DNA of 27,899 nt, taken from an uncultured Bacilli bacterium. GTDB lineage: Bacteria; Bacillota_I; Bacilli_A; RF39; UBA660. Shown piece after piece: positions 7,629 to 14,806 of the stretch. The stretch lies in assembly GCA_947623845.1 (NCBI GenBank), contig CANQHM010000012.1, positions 1 through 27,899 of the forward strand, read 5' to 3'. The position numbers were made by a program, and so were the translations under genes. How positions within the stretch are numbered: position 1 is the first letter of the stretch; each line of letters opens with the position of its first letter. Below the pieces are notes generated by a model, which was not told the origin of the DNA, made no database searches, and worked only from the letters and a program-made list of their open reading frames with translations.

Positions 7629-7641
7629 ATGTATTTTTTGT
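7614..7641 (-). promoter_or_regulatory. Predicted sigma-K promoter of the CotD-like gene
   Basis: On the minus strand, AC (7641-7640) is 17 bases before CATAATATA (7622-7614). The Bacillus sigma-K consensus is AC, 16-17 bases, CATAnnnTA. Position and the coat-like gene agree. Confidence 0.5.
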
Positions 7642-7658
7642 TAGGGAATTTACCTATA

Positions 7659-8495
7659 CTAATCGACAAAAAAGCGATATAAATTAATACTTGGATGATT
7701 AAAGAATCTAACCTTTAAAAGACTAGTTCCTAAACCATATGAGATATATAAATCTTTATTATCGACTTTGTAATGGTCATTATAATATTTTTTAGCCCCT
7801 ACGGGAGTATATAAAGCGCCGATGAAAGGAAGTCTTACTTGACCACCATGAGAGTGACCTGCTAAAACTAAGTTACTATCACTTTTTAAATTAGTTATAG
7901 CATCAGGTTCATGGATTAAAGTTATAGTATAATAATCATCTTCGTAAGATTTATAATCGGGTTTGTCTTTTAAATAAGAAGGATACCCTTCAATTCTTAT
8001 GGGAACATCATCTTCGTAATAAATTAGTTCACTTTCACTATTCAAATAAGTAAAACCACTATCTTTAATTAAATTACTATAACCGTCATTACTATAATCG
8101 TGATTACCAGAAACGGCATATTTTCCTAAAGTAGCATTAATTTTACTTAAACTATTTTTTATTTCTTCTTTATATTTATTAGATAACTCTACCGTTTCAT
8201 CATATAAGTCCCCAGTAAAGACCACAATATCAGGTTTTAATTCATTAATCTTCTTAACGAGATCATCTAAATTCTTTTGGGAAATGATTGTACCATAATG
8301 AATATCACTAAAATGCACAATTTTTAAACCATCAAAACTTTTAGGTAAATCTTTAGTATGAATGGGATACTCTTTAACAAATAATCCTAAAGTCCCAATA
8401 AAACGAACATATAATAATGCAAAAACAATTAAGAAAAAAAGAATTAATAAAACTTTTTTTAATTTAGAATGTTTTTTTTCTTTAACTTCGGCCAT
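7659..8495 (-). CDS. Membrane-anchored metallophosphoesterase (YkuE/YaeI type)
   Basis: Calcineurin-type metal-dependent phosphoesterase of 278 residues. An N-terminal membrane helix at about residues 14-32 is preceded by a lysine-rich start. The metal-site motifs are complete: FSDIHYG (Asp64, His66), GDLYD (Asp96), GNHD (Asn131, His132), a later His in IHEPD (195), and GHSHGG (214-216). This is the order of the YkuE/YaeI/LpxH-like group. The Bacillus YkuE protein is wall-associated; the substrate is unknown. It follows the CPBP protease gene with a one-base overlap, suggesting translational coupling in the thioredoxin-CPBP-phosphoesterase operon. Confidence 0.9.
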   Translation of the reverse strand: MAEVKEKKHSKLKKVLLILFFLIVFALLYVRFIGTLGLFVKEYPIHTKDLPKSFDGLKIVHFSDIHYGTIISQKNLDDLVKKINELKPDIVVFTGDLYDETVELSNKYKEEIKNSLSKINATLGKYAVSGNHDYSNDGYSNLIKDSGFTYLNSESELIYYEDDVPIRIEGYPSYLKDKPDYKSYEDDYYTITLIHEPDAITNLKSDSNLVLAGHSHGGQVRLPFIGALYTPVGAKKYYNDHYKVDNKDLYISYGLGTSLLKVRFFNHPSINLYRFFVD

Positions 8496-9184
8496 TATAA
8501 TAAACCTCCTAAAAGAATGATAATTACAGATAAGGAATTATGGAACATATGAATACAGATAGAAGTGAAGATATTATCAGTTTTATAACACATATAACTA
8601 AACATAATTCCTAATAAGCTATAAGGAACAATAAATAAGACATCAGTAAAGGTATAAATATTACCAAAGATATGAGCTCCACCAAATAAGATACCAGTAA
8701 ATACGGTGTAGAATACAATATTTCCAATAGCTTTTTTAAAGCCACCACGGAAAGTGATTTCTTCATTAATAGGTCCAAGAAGAAGAATACTAGAGAAAGC
8801 ATATAAAGGATAAATGCCCATAACACTACGGTTTAATTCTTCGTTATTAGCAATACTTCCCCCATTAATATTTATTAAAATGAGATTCGATATAATCATT
8901 AATAAAAGCCCAATAACATAATATTTAAAGCCTTCATCTAAATAATTTTTATAATTCTTTTTAAATTTTTGAAAATCAGTTTTTAATAAATTAAAGTTAA
9001 CTAAACAAAGAATTAAAGTTGTTAAGAATTCAATACCTAATAAAGATATATCTTTTATGGTATTGCTCCCGTTCATAATGAATCCTGCTACAACACTCGA
9101 AAAAAGAATGGGCAATGTATAGAAAAGCCCAAGGTTAATAAATGCAATAACAGTATTTTTAACTTTTTCTTTGATATTATTCAT
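8495..9184 (-). CDS. CPBP-family intramembrane metalloprotease
   Basis: Polytopic membrane protein of 229 residues in the CPBP (Abi/Rce1-like) family of intramembrane glutamic proteases. The three conserved motifs are present: EEITFR (Glu141, Glu142, Arg146), FGGAH (His171) and HMFHN (His212, Asn216). Family members process prenylated proteins, or are linked to bacteriocin self-immunity and protein export; the substrate here is unknown. An in-frame GTG at 9196 is part of the GTGGAG ribosome binding site itself, so the ATG at 9184 is chosen. It overlaps the end of the thioredoxin gene by eight bases and the next gene by one. Confidence 0.88.
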   Translation of the reverse strand: MNNIKEKVKNTVIAFINLGLFYTLPILFSSVVAGFIMNGSNTIKDISLLGIEFLTTLILCLVNFNLLKTDFQKFKKNYKNYLDEGFKYYVIGLLLMIISNLILININGGSIANNEELNRSVMGIYPLYAFSSILLLGPINEEITFRGGFKKAIGNIVFYTVFTGILFGGAHIFGNIYTFTDVLFIVPYSLLGIMFSYMCYKTDNIFTSICIHMFHNSLSVIIILLGGLL

Positions 9185-9647
9185 TAGTTTCTCCACTATT
9201 TATATAACCTAATGATTCTAGTCTTTCAATAATTTTATATTTAGGAACGTTACCAACAATTCGATTTTGAACAGTTGTTTCTTCTCCACCATTTATAAAT
9301 AGCGTTTGAGGTGTAGTTGGAACATTAAAGTTCTTACGATAGAACTCTGTTTCTTTTTTATTAAAGGTTGCAAAATTTATATAGTAAGTTTTTAATTTAT
9401 ATTCTTCAACTGTTTCTTTAAATGTTGGTTTATATAGTTCACAATATTCACAACCAGATCTTGTGACGACTAAGATAAAACTTTCTTTATTTTCAACCTT
9501 TTTTTGAAGTTCAGTTCCTGTTAGTTCAATAAAGTATGGGGATTCTTCCTTTTTTTCCATATATTTGGCTAACATAAATATACCAAAACATAGTCCTACA
9601 ACTATTAATATTAAAACTATACCAGTTATTATTTGTTTTTTCTTCAT
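9177..9647 (-). CDS. Membrane-anchored thioredoxin-like protein
   Basis: Thioredoxin-fold protein of 156 residues, tethered by an N-terminal helix at about residues 5-26 and facing outward. The redox motif is CEYC (Cys66, Cys69), preceded by VVTRSG. The cis-proline region is VPTTPQTLF (Pro113). This fits a thiol oxidoreductase or bacteriocin-biogenesis-type thioredoxin; an exact role is not evident. First gene of a three-gene overlapping operon with the CPBP protease and the metallophosphoesterase. Upstream lies the terminator of the zinc-ribbon gene. Confidence 0.85.
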   Translation of the reverse strand: MKKKQIITGIVLILIVVGLCFGIFMLAKYMEKKEESPYFIELTGTELQKKVENKESFILVVTRSGCEYCELYKPTFKETVEEYKLKTYYINFATFNKKETEFYRKNFNVPTTPQTLFINGGEETTVQNRIVGNVPKYKIIERLESLGYINSGETNE

Positions 9648-9705
9648 AATTAATTACCACCTATTTAAAATAATAACACACTATTAATAATTTTTCCACT
9701 CTAAA

Positions 9706-9733
9706 AAAGAAAAAATAGCAATTACTTGCTATT
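9706..9733 (-). terminator. Terminator after the zinc-ribbon gene
   Basis: Perfect 8-bp stem AATAGCAA / TTGCTATT (9714-9721 with 9726-9733) with a 4-base loop. It overlaps the stop codon and is followed on the minus strand by TTTTTCTTTTTT. Confidence 0.8.
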
Positions 9734-11066
9734 CTATTAAGAATCCACAGTTTGGGCAGAAGTCTTCAGTTGTTATTTCGCCACAGTTTGGACATTTTTT
9801 ACCAACAACAACTTTTTCTTTTTCAACTACGACTTCTTTAACTTCGGGTTCGGGTTTTTCGGGTTCTTTTTCTTCTTCATATTCTTCTTTAATTTCGGGT
9901 TTATGAGATTCTAGAGAATTTATATTAAAGTTTGGCATTTGTTCTTTAAAGGAACTAAATTCAGGAGCAGGTGGTTCTTCTTCCTTAGTTTCAACTTCTT
10001 CACTAGATGCTAAATCCATTAAACTAGCTAAATCAGGCACAGATGGATTATCAAGAGGTTCTTCTTTCTTTTCTTCTTCTACAGGTGCTGGTGTATTTTT
10101 TTCTTCTTTTTCTGGTTCAGTAGTTAAAGGATCAGGAATAGAAACAGGTGGTTCTTGAACTTCTTTAGTTGCTTCAACAGGAGAAACTTCTTCTTGAGCT
10201 TTAGGTTCTTCTTTAACAGGAGTTTCTTCTACTGGTACAGAAGGAGTTGATACTGGTTCAACAGTAGGCACTGGTTCTTCTGGTTTTATCTCAGCTTGCG
10301 GTTCTTCTTTAACTTCGGGTTCTTCTTGTTTTTCTTCTTCTATTTCAGGTATTTCTGTAACATTAAAGAAATCAAATACTGAATTATCTTTATTTTCTTC
10401 ATTTGTTGGGGCTGGTTCAACAGGAGTTGCTGGCGTTTCGTTTGAATTCTCAGAAGATGCAGGAACAGTGGCAGCAGGATCAGGAATTGGTTCAGCTGGT
10501 TGTTCTTGCTCTGCAGGATCAGGCTTACTATTAGCAGGTTTAGGCGCCTCTTCAGTAGGAGGTGTTTCTACTGGAGTTTCTACAGCTGGTGCTTGAGGGG
10601 CTTGGGCCTCAGGAGCAGGAGTTTCTACTACTGGAGCTTCTTCGGGTTTTTGTTCAGGAGCTGGTGATTCTACTACTGGAGCTTCAGGAGATGCTGGGTC
10701 TTCAACGACTGGTGCTGTAGCAACAGGGGCAGGAGTTGGTTCTTCTGGAGTTTCATTAGATGCGGCTTCCTCATCTAACCCTTTAGGAATATTTATTTCA
10801 ACCGGTTCACTATTATCGGTGGCAGGAGAGGTTTCAGCGGGAGCAGCTACTTCATTATTAGTTATTTCTACTACTTCACTTGCGGGATTAACAGTTTCCG
10901 GAGTTTGTGCATCATTTGTAACATTTACATTTTCTAAAATTGGTGGAACTTCCGTACTTGGTGTACTAGGTGTATCATCACCACCAAAAAAATCATTTTT
11001 AATTTCTTCAACAGAATTATCTTCAACAATTGGTGTAAAAGAATAATTACTACTTTCGTTTTCCAT
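9729..11066 (-). CDS. Pro/Glu/Val-rich protein with C-terminal zinc ribbon
   Basis: A 445-residue protein without a signal peptide or membrane helix. Nearly all of it is low-complexity, disordered and acidic sequence made of P, E, V, A and T in repeats such as VVETPAPE and EEPxPxVE. The final 20-25 residues are a zinc ribbon with two CPNCG-type knuckles (KKCPNCGEI, then FCPNCGFLI). Such end ribbons occur in many Firmicutes proteins of unknown role, usually as protein or nucleic-acid contact modules. The GTG at 11075 falls in the AGAGGGTG ribosome binding site; the ATG at 11066 is the likely start. Internal repeats make this gene prone to length changes. Function unknown. Confidence 0.85.
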   Translation of the reverse strand: MENESSNYSFTPIVEDNSVEEIKNDFFGGDDTPSTPSTEVPPILENVNVTNDAQTPETVNPASEVVEITNNEVAAPAETSPATDNSEPVEINIPKGLDEEAASNETPEEPTPAPVATAPVVEDPASPEAPVVESPAPEQKPEEAPVVETPAPEAQAPQAPAVETPVETPPTEEAPKPANSKPDPAEQEQPAEPIPDPAATVPASSENSNETPATPVEPAPTNEENKDNSVFDFFNVTEIPEIEEEKQEEPEVKEEPQAEIKPEEPVPTVEPVSTPSVPVEETPVKEEPKAQEEVSPVEATKEVQEPPVSIPDPLTTEPEKEEKNTPAPVEEEKKEEPLDNPSVPDLASLMDLASSEEVETKEEEPPAPEFSSFKEQMPNFNINSLESHKPEIKEEYEEEKEPEKPEPEVKEVVVEKEKVVVGKKCPNCGEITTEDFCPNCGFLIE

Positions 11067-11111
11067 AAAAAACACCCTCTATTCTTAATTAATAGTTTAC
11101 CAAAATTATTG

Positions 11112-11729
11112 CTATTTTGCAACCCAATTAATGTTATCTTCGATAGTTATTTTATTTTTCGTTACGGGATGATTAAATTCTAAGAAATAAGCATGAAGCA
11201 TAAGTCTTGGAGCTTTAATCTTATTACCATACTTTTTATCACCGATGATAGGATGTCCCATATAAGCAAGATGCACTCTTATTTGATTTTTTCTTCCTGT
11301 TACTAAAGTAATAATTAATAAAGTTTTATTAGGATAATTTTCTTTTACTTCATATAGGGTTTTAGCATATTTACCCCTATTTTTCGTAACATGCACATAA
11401 TGGGTTTTATCTTCTTCTAGGTAAGTTTCTATTTCCCCATTAGTAGAAACATTCCCATCTACTAAAGCAAGATACTTTCTTGTAACTTTATCCCACTCTT
11501 CTTGCATTAACTTTTTTACTTTTTCAGATTTAGCAAATAAAACGATACCCGAAGTATCCTTATCTAAACGATGAACGATAAAAACTTTTTCGCGTTTCTT
11601 ATGTAAATAAGCATATACTTCACTATATAAATTCTTACTACCTTTATTATCGCTAATAGTTAGATAATTATGCGGTTTAGAAACAATAATTAAATCTTTA
11701 TCTTCATATAATATTTTTAATTTCTTCAT
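11112..11729 (-). CDS. RluA-family RNA pseudouridine synthase, no S4 domain
   Basis: Converts uridine to pseudouridine in ribosomal or transfer RNA. It has 205 residues, shorter than RluD-type enzymes because the N-terminal S4 RNA-binding domain is missing. The catalytic motif is HRLDKDTSG, with the Asp at residue 56. Further family motifs are visible: VTGRKNQIRVHLAYMGHPIIGDKKYG and LMLHAY. The target uridine cannot be told from sequence. An in-frame GTG at 11738 overlaps the ribosome binding site region, and the ATG at 11729 (MKKLKILYED) fits the family start better. It lies between the zinc-ribbon gene and a small unknown gene, all on the minus strand. Confidence 0.9.
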   Translation of the reverse strand: MKKLKILYEDKDLIIVSKPHNYLTISDNKGSKNLYSEVYAYLHKKREKVFIVHRLDKDTSGIVLFAKSEKVKKLMQEEWDKVTRKYLALVDGNVSTNGEIETYLEEDKTHYVHVTKNRGKYAKTLYEVKENYPNKTLLIITLVTGRKNQIRVHLAYMGHPIIGDKKYGNKIKAPRLMLHAYFLEFNHPVTKNKITIEDNINWVAK

Positions 11730-11765
11730 ATAAATCACTATAGTTATTATACTAAAATTATAGAA

Positions 11766-11796
11766 ATAAAAAAAGTTCTTGTTTTACCTAGAACTT
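11766..11796 (-). terminator. Terminator after the 96-residue unknown gene
   Basis: AAGTTCT / AGAACTT 7-bp stem (11773-11779 with 11790-11796) spanning the stop codon. On the minus strand it is followed by TTTTTATTTC. Confidence 0.75.
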
Positions 11797-12074
11797 AATT
11801 CTTTAATACTAATAATATCTAAGATATCAATATAACGATTATCTAAAGTAAGTAATTTATTACCTTGACGAGAAATAATACTAGTAGTTAATTCTTCATT
11901 TTTAGTTTTTATTACAAATTTTCTTCTAAATGTATAACTATCACTAGTAAATAAACTATCTAAAACTTCACTAACACTACGATTATCTTTACTATTTCCC
12001 ATAAATATTTCTTGATCATTATCAATCTTCTTCGTTATAGGACTTACAAAAACTTTTGGTAAATAATCTTTCAT
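11784..12074 (-). CDS. Small protein of unknown function
   Basis: A 96-residue soluble protein that I do not recognise. The reading frame extends further upstream, but the ATG at 12074 (MKDYLPKVFVSP) has an AGGTGG ribosome binding site seven bases before it, while the longer N terminus has none. The sequence has alternating hydrophobic and charged segments suggesting mixed alpha/beta structure (for example FRRKFVIKTKN and LTLDNRYIDILDIISI). The C-terminal part could be a small beta-rich domain. It is monocistronic, followed by a clear terminator and divergent from the FtsW-like gene. Confidence 0.7.
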   Translation of the reverse strand: MKDYLPKVFVSPITKKIDNDQEIFMGNSKDNRSVSEVLDSLFTSDSYTFRRKFVIKTKNEELTTSIISRQGNKLLTLDNRYIDILDIISIKELSSR

Positions 12075-12133
12075 CTTTAGCCACCTACTACATTTTATGA
12101 TTAAATATGTAAAAAGTAACACAAAATAATAGT

Positions 12134-13129
12134 ATGAAGAAGAAAGAAAAGCAAAAAATATTATTTATATATCTTCCTATAGTTATACTTATGGTTATAA
12201 GTGTTTTTGTGATGCCTGCAAAATACAAGTTAAAACAAAGTATTTGGTATGGAATGGGGATTTTACTTTTTATTTTAGTAAGTTTATTAAAAAAGAAAAC
12301 ATTACTTAAAAGTGCAAAATATCTTTATTTTATTAATATTTTATTATTAGTTTATGTATTATTATTTGCAAGTCCGGTGAATAACTCAAAATCATGGATT
12401 AAATTTAAATATTTTTCAATTGAACCTAATGAGATTATGAAGATATCTTTAATACTCATGCATTATTATATTTTAAATAGTAAGTTTAAACATAAGTTAT
12501 TATTAGTTTTTATTACTTATTTAATTCCATCAGTACTTACTTTTTTAGAACCAGATACAGGTTCGATAATTTTTTATTCTTTAATTACATTTGTAACTTT
12601 ACTTTATTTAAAACTACCGAAAAAGTTTTATATTACTTTTTTCTTGGTAATACTCATGTTAGTAAGTGGTGGGTTATTAACATTAATGTTTAATAAAGAT
12701 TTATTAATTAAGATATTTGGGGCGAATATATTTTACCGCATTGATAGAATTTTAACTTTTACTAATAACACAAGTAGTCAGTTAGAGAATGCCCTCATAT
12801 CAATCGGAGCCGGTAAAACATTATATTTTCCAGAATTTCATACTGATTTTTTCTTTGCTTATATTATTAGTAAGTACCCTTTTCTTTTTCTTTTCATATT
12901 TATTAGTTATTTAAGTATTATTATCTATAATTTATTTAAAACTAAGACGAATTTTTTTACTTATACTTTTTTAAGTATATTTACTTTTCAAGTAGTTTAT
13001 AATATTGCCATGAATTTAGGATTTATTCCTATTATGGGAATTCCTTTACCATTTTTAAGCTATGGAGGTAGTAGTATATCTAGTTCATTTTTATTATTAG
13101 GTTTAACTCTTAAAGATTTTAAAAATTAG
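12134..13129 (+). CDS. FtsW/RodA/SpoVE-family (SEDS) glycosyltransferase
   Basis: Polytopic membrane protein of 331 residues in the SEDS family, which polymerises lipid II into peptidoglycan glycan strands with a class B PBP partner. Family motifs are visible in order: SKSWIKF ... EPNEIMKISLI; EPDTGSIIF; PEFHTDFFFAYI, containing the conserved catalytic Asp; and the C-terminal PLPFLSYGGSS. It is shorter than typical FtsW (about 370-400). Lacking neighbours such as mreC/D or an obvious PBP, it cannot be assigned to division, elongation or spore cortex. No strong ribosome binding site precedes the ATG. It is one of few plus-strand genes and overlaps the Tyr-rich gene by four bases at its 3' end. 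Confidence 0.88.
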   Translation: MKKKEKQKILFIYLPIVILMVISVFVMPAKYKLKQSIWYGMGILLFILVSLLKKKTLLKSAKYLYFINILLLVYVLLFASPVNNSKSWIKFKYFSIEPNEIMKISLILMHYYILNSKFKHKLLLVFITYLIPSVLTFLEPDTGSIIFYSLITFVTLLYLKLPKKFYITFFLVILMLVSGGLLTLMFNKDLLIKIFGANIFYRIDRILTFTNNTSSQLENALISIGAGKTLYFPEFHTDFFFAYIISKYPFLFLFIFISYLSIIIYNLFKTKTNFFTYTFLSIFTFQVVYNIAMNLGFIPIMGIPLPFLSYGGSSISSSFLLLGLTLKDFKN

Positions 13130-13320
13130 TAATAATATTGATAATAAGCAGGTCCGCCGCCATAATAATATGGATATGGACGATAGTTATAATTAGGATA
13201 ATTAACGATAGGACGAGGTCTTGTTAAACCAACGGCGGCACCTCCCGTGACTGCTCCTACTAGAAATGGTAGGACAAAGCCTTGACGATCATTTTGGGGC
13301 ATATAATAATTTCTATACAT
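13126..13320 (-). CDS. Small Tyr/Pro/Gly-rich protein, probable spore coat component
   Basis: A 64-residue protein with a hydrophobic, glycine-rich middle (LPFLVGAVTGGAAVG) and a strongly Tyr-rich tail (YRPYPYYYGGG, ending YYQYYY). I do not recognise a named family. An upstream in-frame ATG (13338) overlaps the AAAGGAG ribosome binding site, so the ATG at 13320 is chosen. Tyrosine-rich low-complexity tails are common in coat and crust proteins that become cross-linked. The gene is preceded by a sequence matching the sigma-K consensus (separate entry). The coat role is inferred from these two facts. Confidence 0.65.
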   Translation of the reverse strand: MYRNYYMPQNDRQGFVLPFLVGAVTGGAAVGLTRPRPIVNYPNYNYRPYPYYYGGGPAYYQYYY

Positions 13321-13341
13321 AAGAAAAACTCCTTTCATAAG

Positions 13342-13369
13342 TATTTTATGATAAGGAGTTTAAGAGAGT
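13342..13369 (-). promoter_or_regulatory. Predicted sigma-K promoter of the Tyr-rich gene
   Basis: On the minus strand, AC (13369-13368) is 17 bases before CATAAAATA (13350-13342), the same arrangement as upstream of the CotD-like gene, and 21 bases ahead of the start codon. Confidence 0.5.
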
Positions 13370-14610
13370 TAGTTAAATAGACCTAGATAATATTTTTTCT
13401 TACCTTTTCTTATAACTAAGACTTTTTCTTCAATAGCCATATCTTTATTAATTATTTGGTCTTCTTTAGTACATACTTCGCCGTTAATAGAAATCGCATT
13501 AGCACCAAGCATTTCTCTTGCTTCTCTACGACTTACACAAATGCCATTATTAACTAGTAAATCAATAAGGGTTAATTCTTTATCAATATTAATTGTAGGA
13601 ACCATTTTAAGACCTAACATAATATCTTTAGCACTTAGTTTTTTATATTCGCCTTTAAATAAAGCTTCACTAATATTTAGGGCTTTTTCATATTCTTCTT
13701 TACCATGTAAATCCGTAATTATGCATTCGGCAAGTTTCTTTTGAGCTTTTCTTAGATGCGGTTCTTTATTATGTTCTTCTAGTAAGGTGATGATTTCTTC
13801 AGGAGTTAGGAACGTAAATACTTTTAAGTAATGTTCAACCATTGTATCGTCCGTGTTAATTAAGTATTGGTATAATTCATAACTAGAGGTTTTATTTTTA
13901 TCTAGCCATAAAGCATTTCCTTCACTTTTACCAAATTTATTACCATTTTGATCTAAAATAAGGGGCATTGTAAAGCCATAGGCATTCTTGCCTAAAACTT
14001 TTTTAATTAAATCAATACCGGTAGTGATATTACCCCATTGATCAGAACCTTCTACTTGCATAATGCAACCCATATTTTTATACATATTTAAAAAGTCATA
14101 ACCTTGGATTAACATATAAGAGAATTCCGCATAAGTAATACCAGTTTCTAATCTTCTTTTAATAATATCTTTATCTAACATATAATTAACATTAATATAT
14201 TTACCAATATCACGTAAGAAATCTAGGTATTCATAACCTTTAAACCAATCATAGTTATTTACAAGTTTAGCTTTACCATAGAATAAAGTATCAATTTGTT
14301 TTCTGATACATTCAATATTATGGTTTAATTCTTCAATACTAATAATTTCTCTTTCCGCCGTTGGACGTGGGTCCCCTATTCTTCCGGTCGCTCCCCCACA
14401 TAGTAAAATTGGTTTATGACCCATTAACATTAATCTTTTAGCAGTTACTAAAGAACTATAATGACCTAGATGTAAAGAATCAGCGGTAGGATCAGTTCCC
14501 CAATAGAATGTTACACTTTCATTATTGATTTTATCTTCGATATCATCACCGGCGACGTCTTTAATTAAACCACGCCATTTAAGTTCTTCAAAATTTGTCA
14601 TTTTTTTCAT
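13369..14610 (-). CDS. tyrS: Tyrosyl-tRNA synthetase
   Basis: Charges tRNA-Tyr with tyrosine, ATP-dependent, class Ic. The protein has 413 residues from the ATG at 14610, chosen because GGAGG lies eight bases upstream; the frame extending further upstream is translated T-box leader and is not coding. The HIGH-type motif is HLGH (47-50), the KMSKS-type motif is KFGKSEG (225-231), and GSDQWGN is present before it. An S4 RNA-binding domain closes the protein (LIDLLVNNGICVSRREAREML), as in bacterial TyrRS. Expression is under a T-box riboswitch directly upstream. Transcribed alone. Confidence 0.96.
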   Translation of the reverse strand: MKKMTNFEELKWRGLIKDVAGDDIEDKINNESVTFYWGTDPTADSLHLGHYSSLVTAKRLMLMGHKPILLCGGATGRIGDPRPTAEREIISIEELNHNIECIRKQIDTLFYGKAKLVNNYDWFKGYEYLDFLRDIGKYINVNYMLDKDIIKRRLETGITYAEFSYMLIQGYDFLNMYKNMGCIMQVEGSDQWGNITTGIDLIKKVLGKNAYGFTMPLILDQNGNKFGKSEGNALWLDKNKTSSYELYQYLINTDDTMVEHYLKVFTFLTPEEIITLLEEHNKEPHLRKAQKKLAECIITDLHGKEEYEKALNISEALFKGEYKKLSAKDIMLGLKMVPTINIDKELTLIDLLVNNGICVSRREAREMLGANAISINGEVCTKEDQIINKDMAIEEKVLVIRKGKKKYYLGLFN

Positions 14611-14626
14611 TTTCTTTTCCTCCATT

Positions 14627-14773
14627 TTTATATAAAAAAATTCATAATATTTAAGGACGAGGATGACCCCGCGGTACCACCTTAATTTATGAATTTTCAT
14701 ACACTTTTTACTTTTAACGCAAGTAATCTACGTTTTAGCTCCGGAGTTGTAAATTCCATCAGCGCTAATTAGG
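14627..14773 (-). promoter_or_regulatory. T-box riboswitch of tyrS
   Basis: tRNA-sensing leader. The T-box core AAGGTGGTACCGCGG is at 14683-14669, followed by the antiterminator partner ending CGTCCTT. The competing terminator pairs TTCATAA...TTAAGG (upstream) with CCTTAA...TTATGAA and ends in TTTTTTT before the tyrS ribosome binding site. A Stem I base can form between TTAGCGC (14768-14762) and GCGTTAA (14720-14714). Inside it are two TAC (Tyr) triplets, at 14751-14749 and 14725-14723, either of which might be the specifier. The whole leader is only about 150 bases, so Stem I is much shorter than usual. Confidence 0.88.
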
Positions 14774-14778
14774 TTTAT

Positions 14779-14806
14779 ATTATAACACAAAATTATAAAA
14801 TGTTAA
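14779..14806 (-). promoter_or_regulatory. Predicted sigma-A promoter of the tyrS T-box leader
   Basis: TTAACA (14806-14801) and TATAAT (14784-14779), 16 bases apart on the minus strand. The -35 box overlaps the stop codon of the upstream cadherin-like gene. Confidence 0.7.

Noticed and set aside
14611..14700. 30-residue N-terminal extension of tyrS
   Set aside because: It translates the T-box core and terminator and lies upstream of the ribosome binding site.
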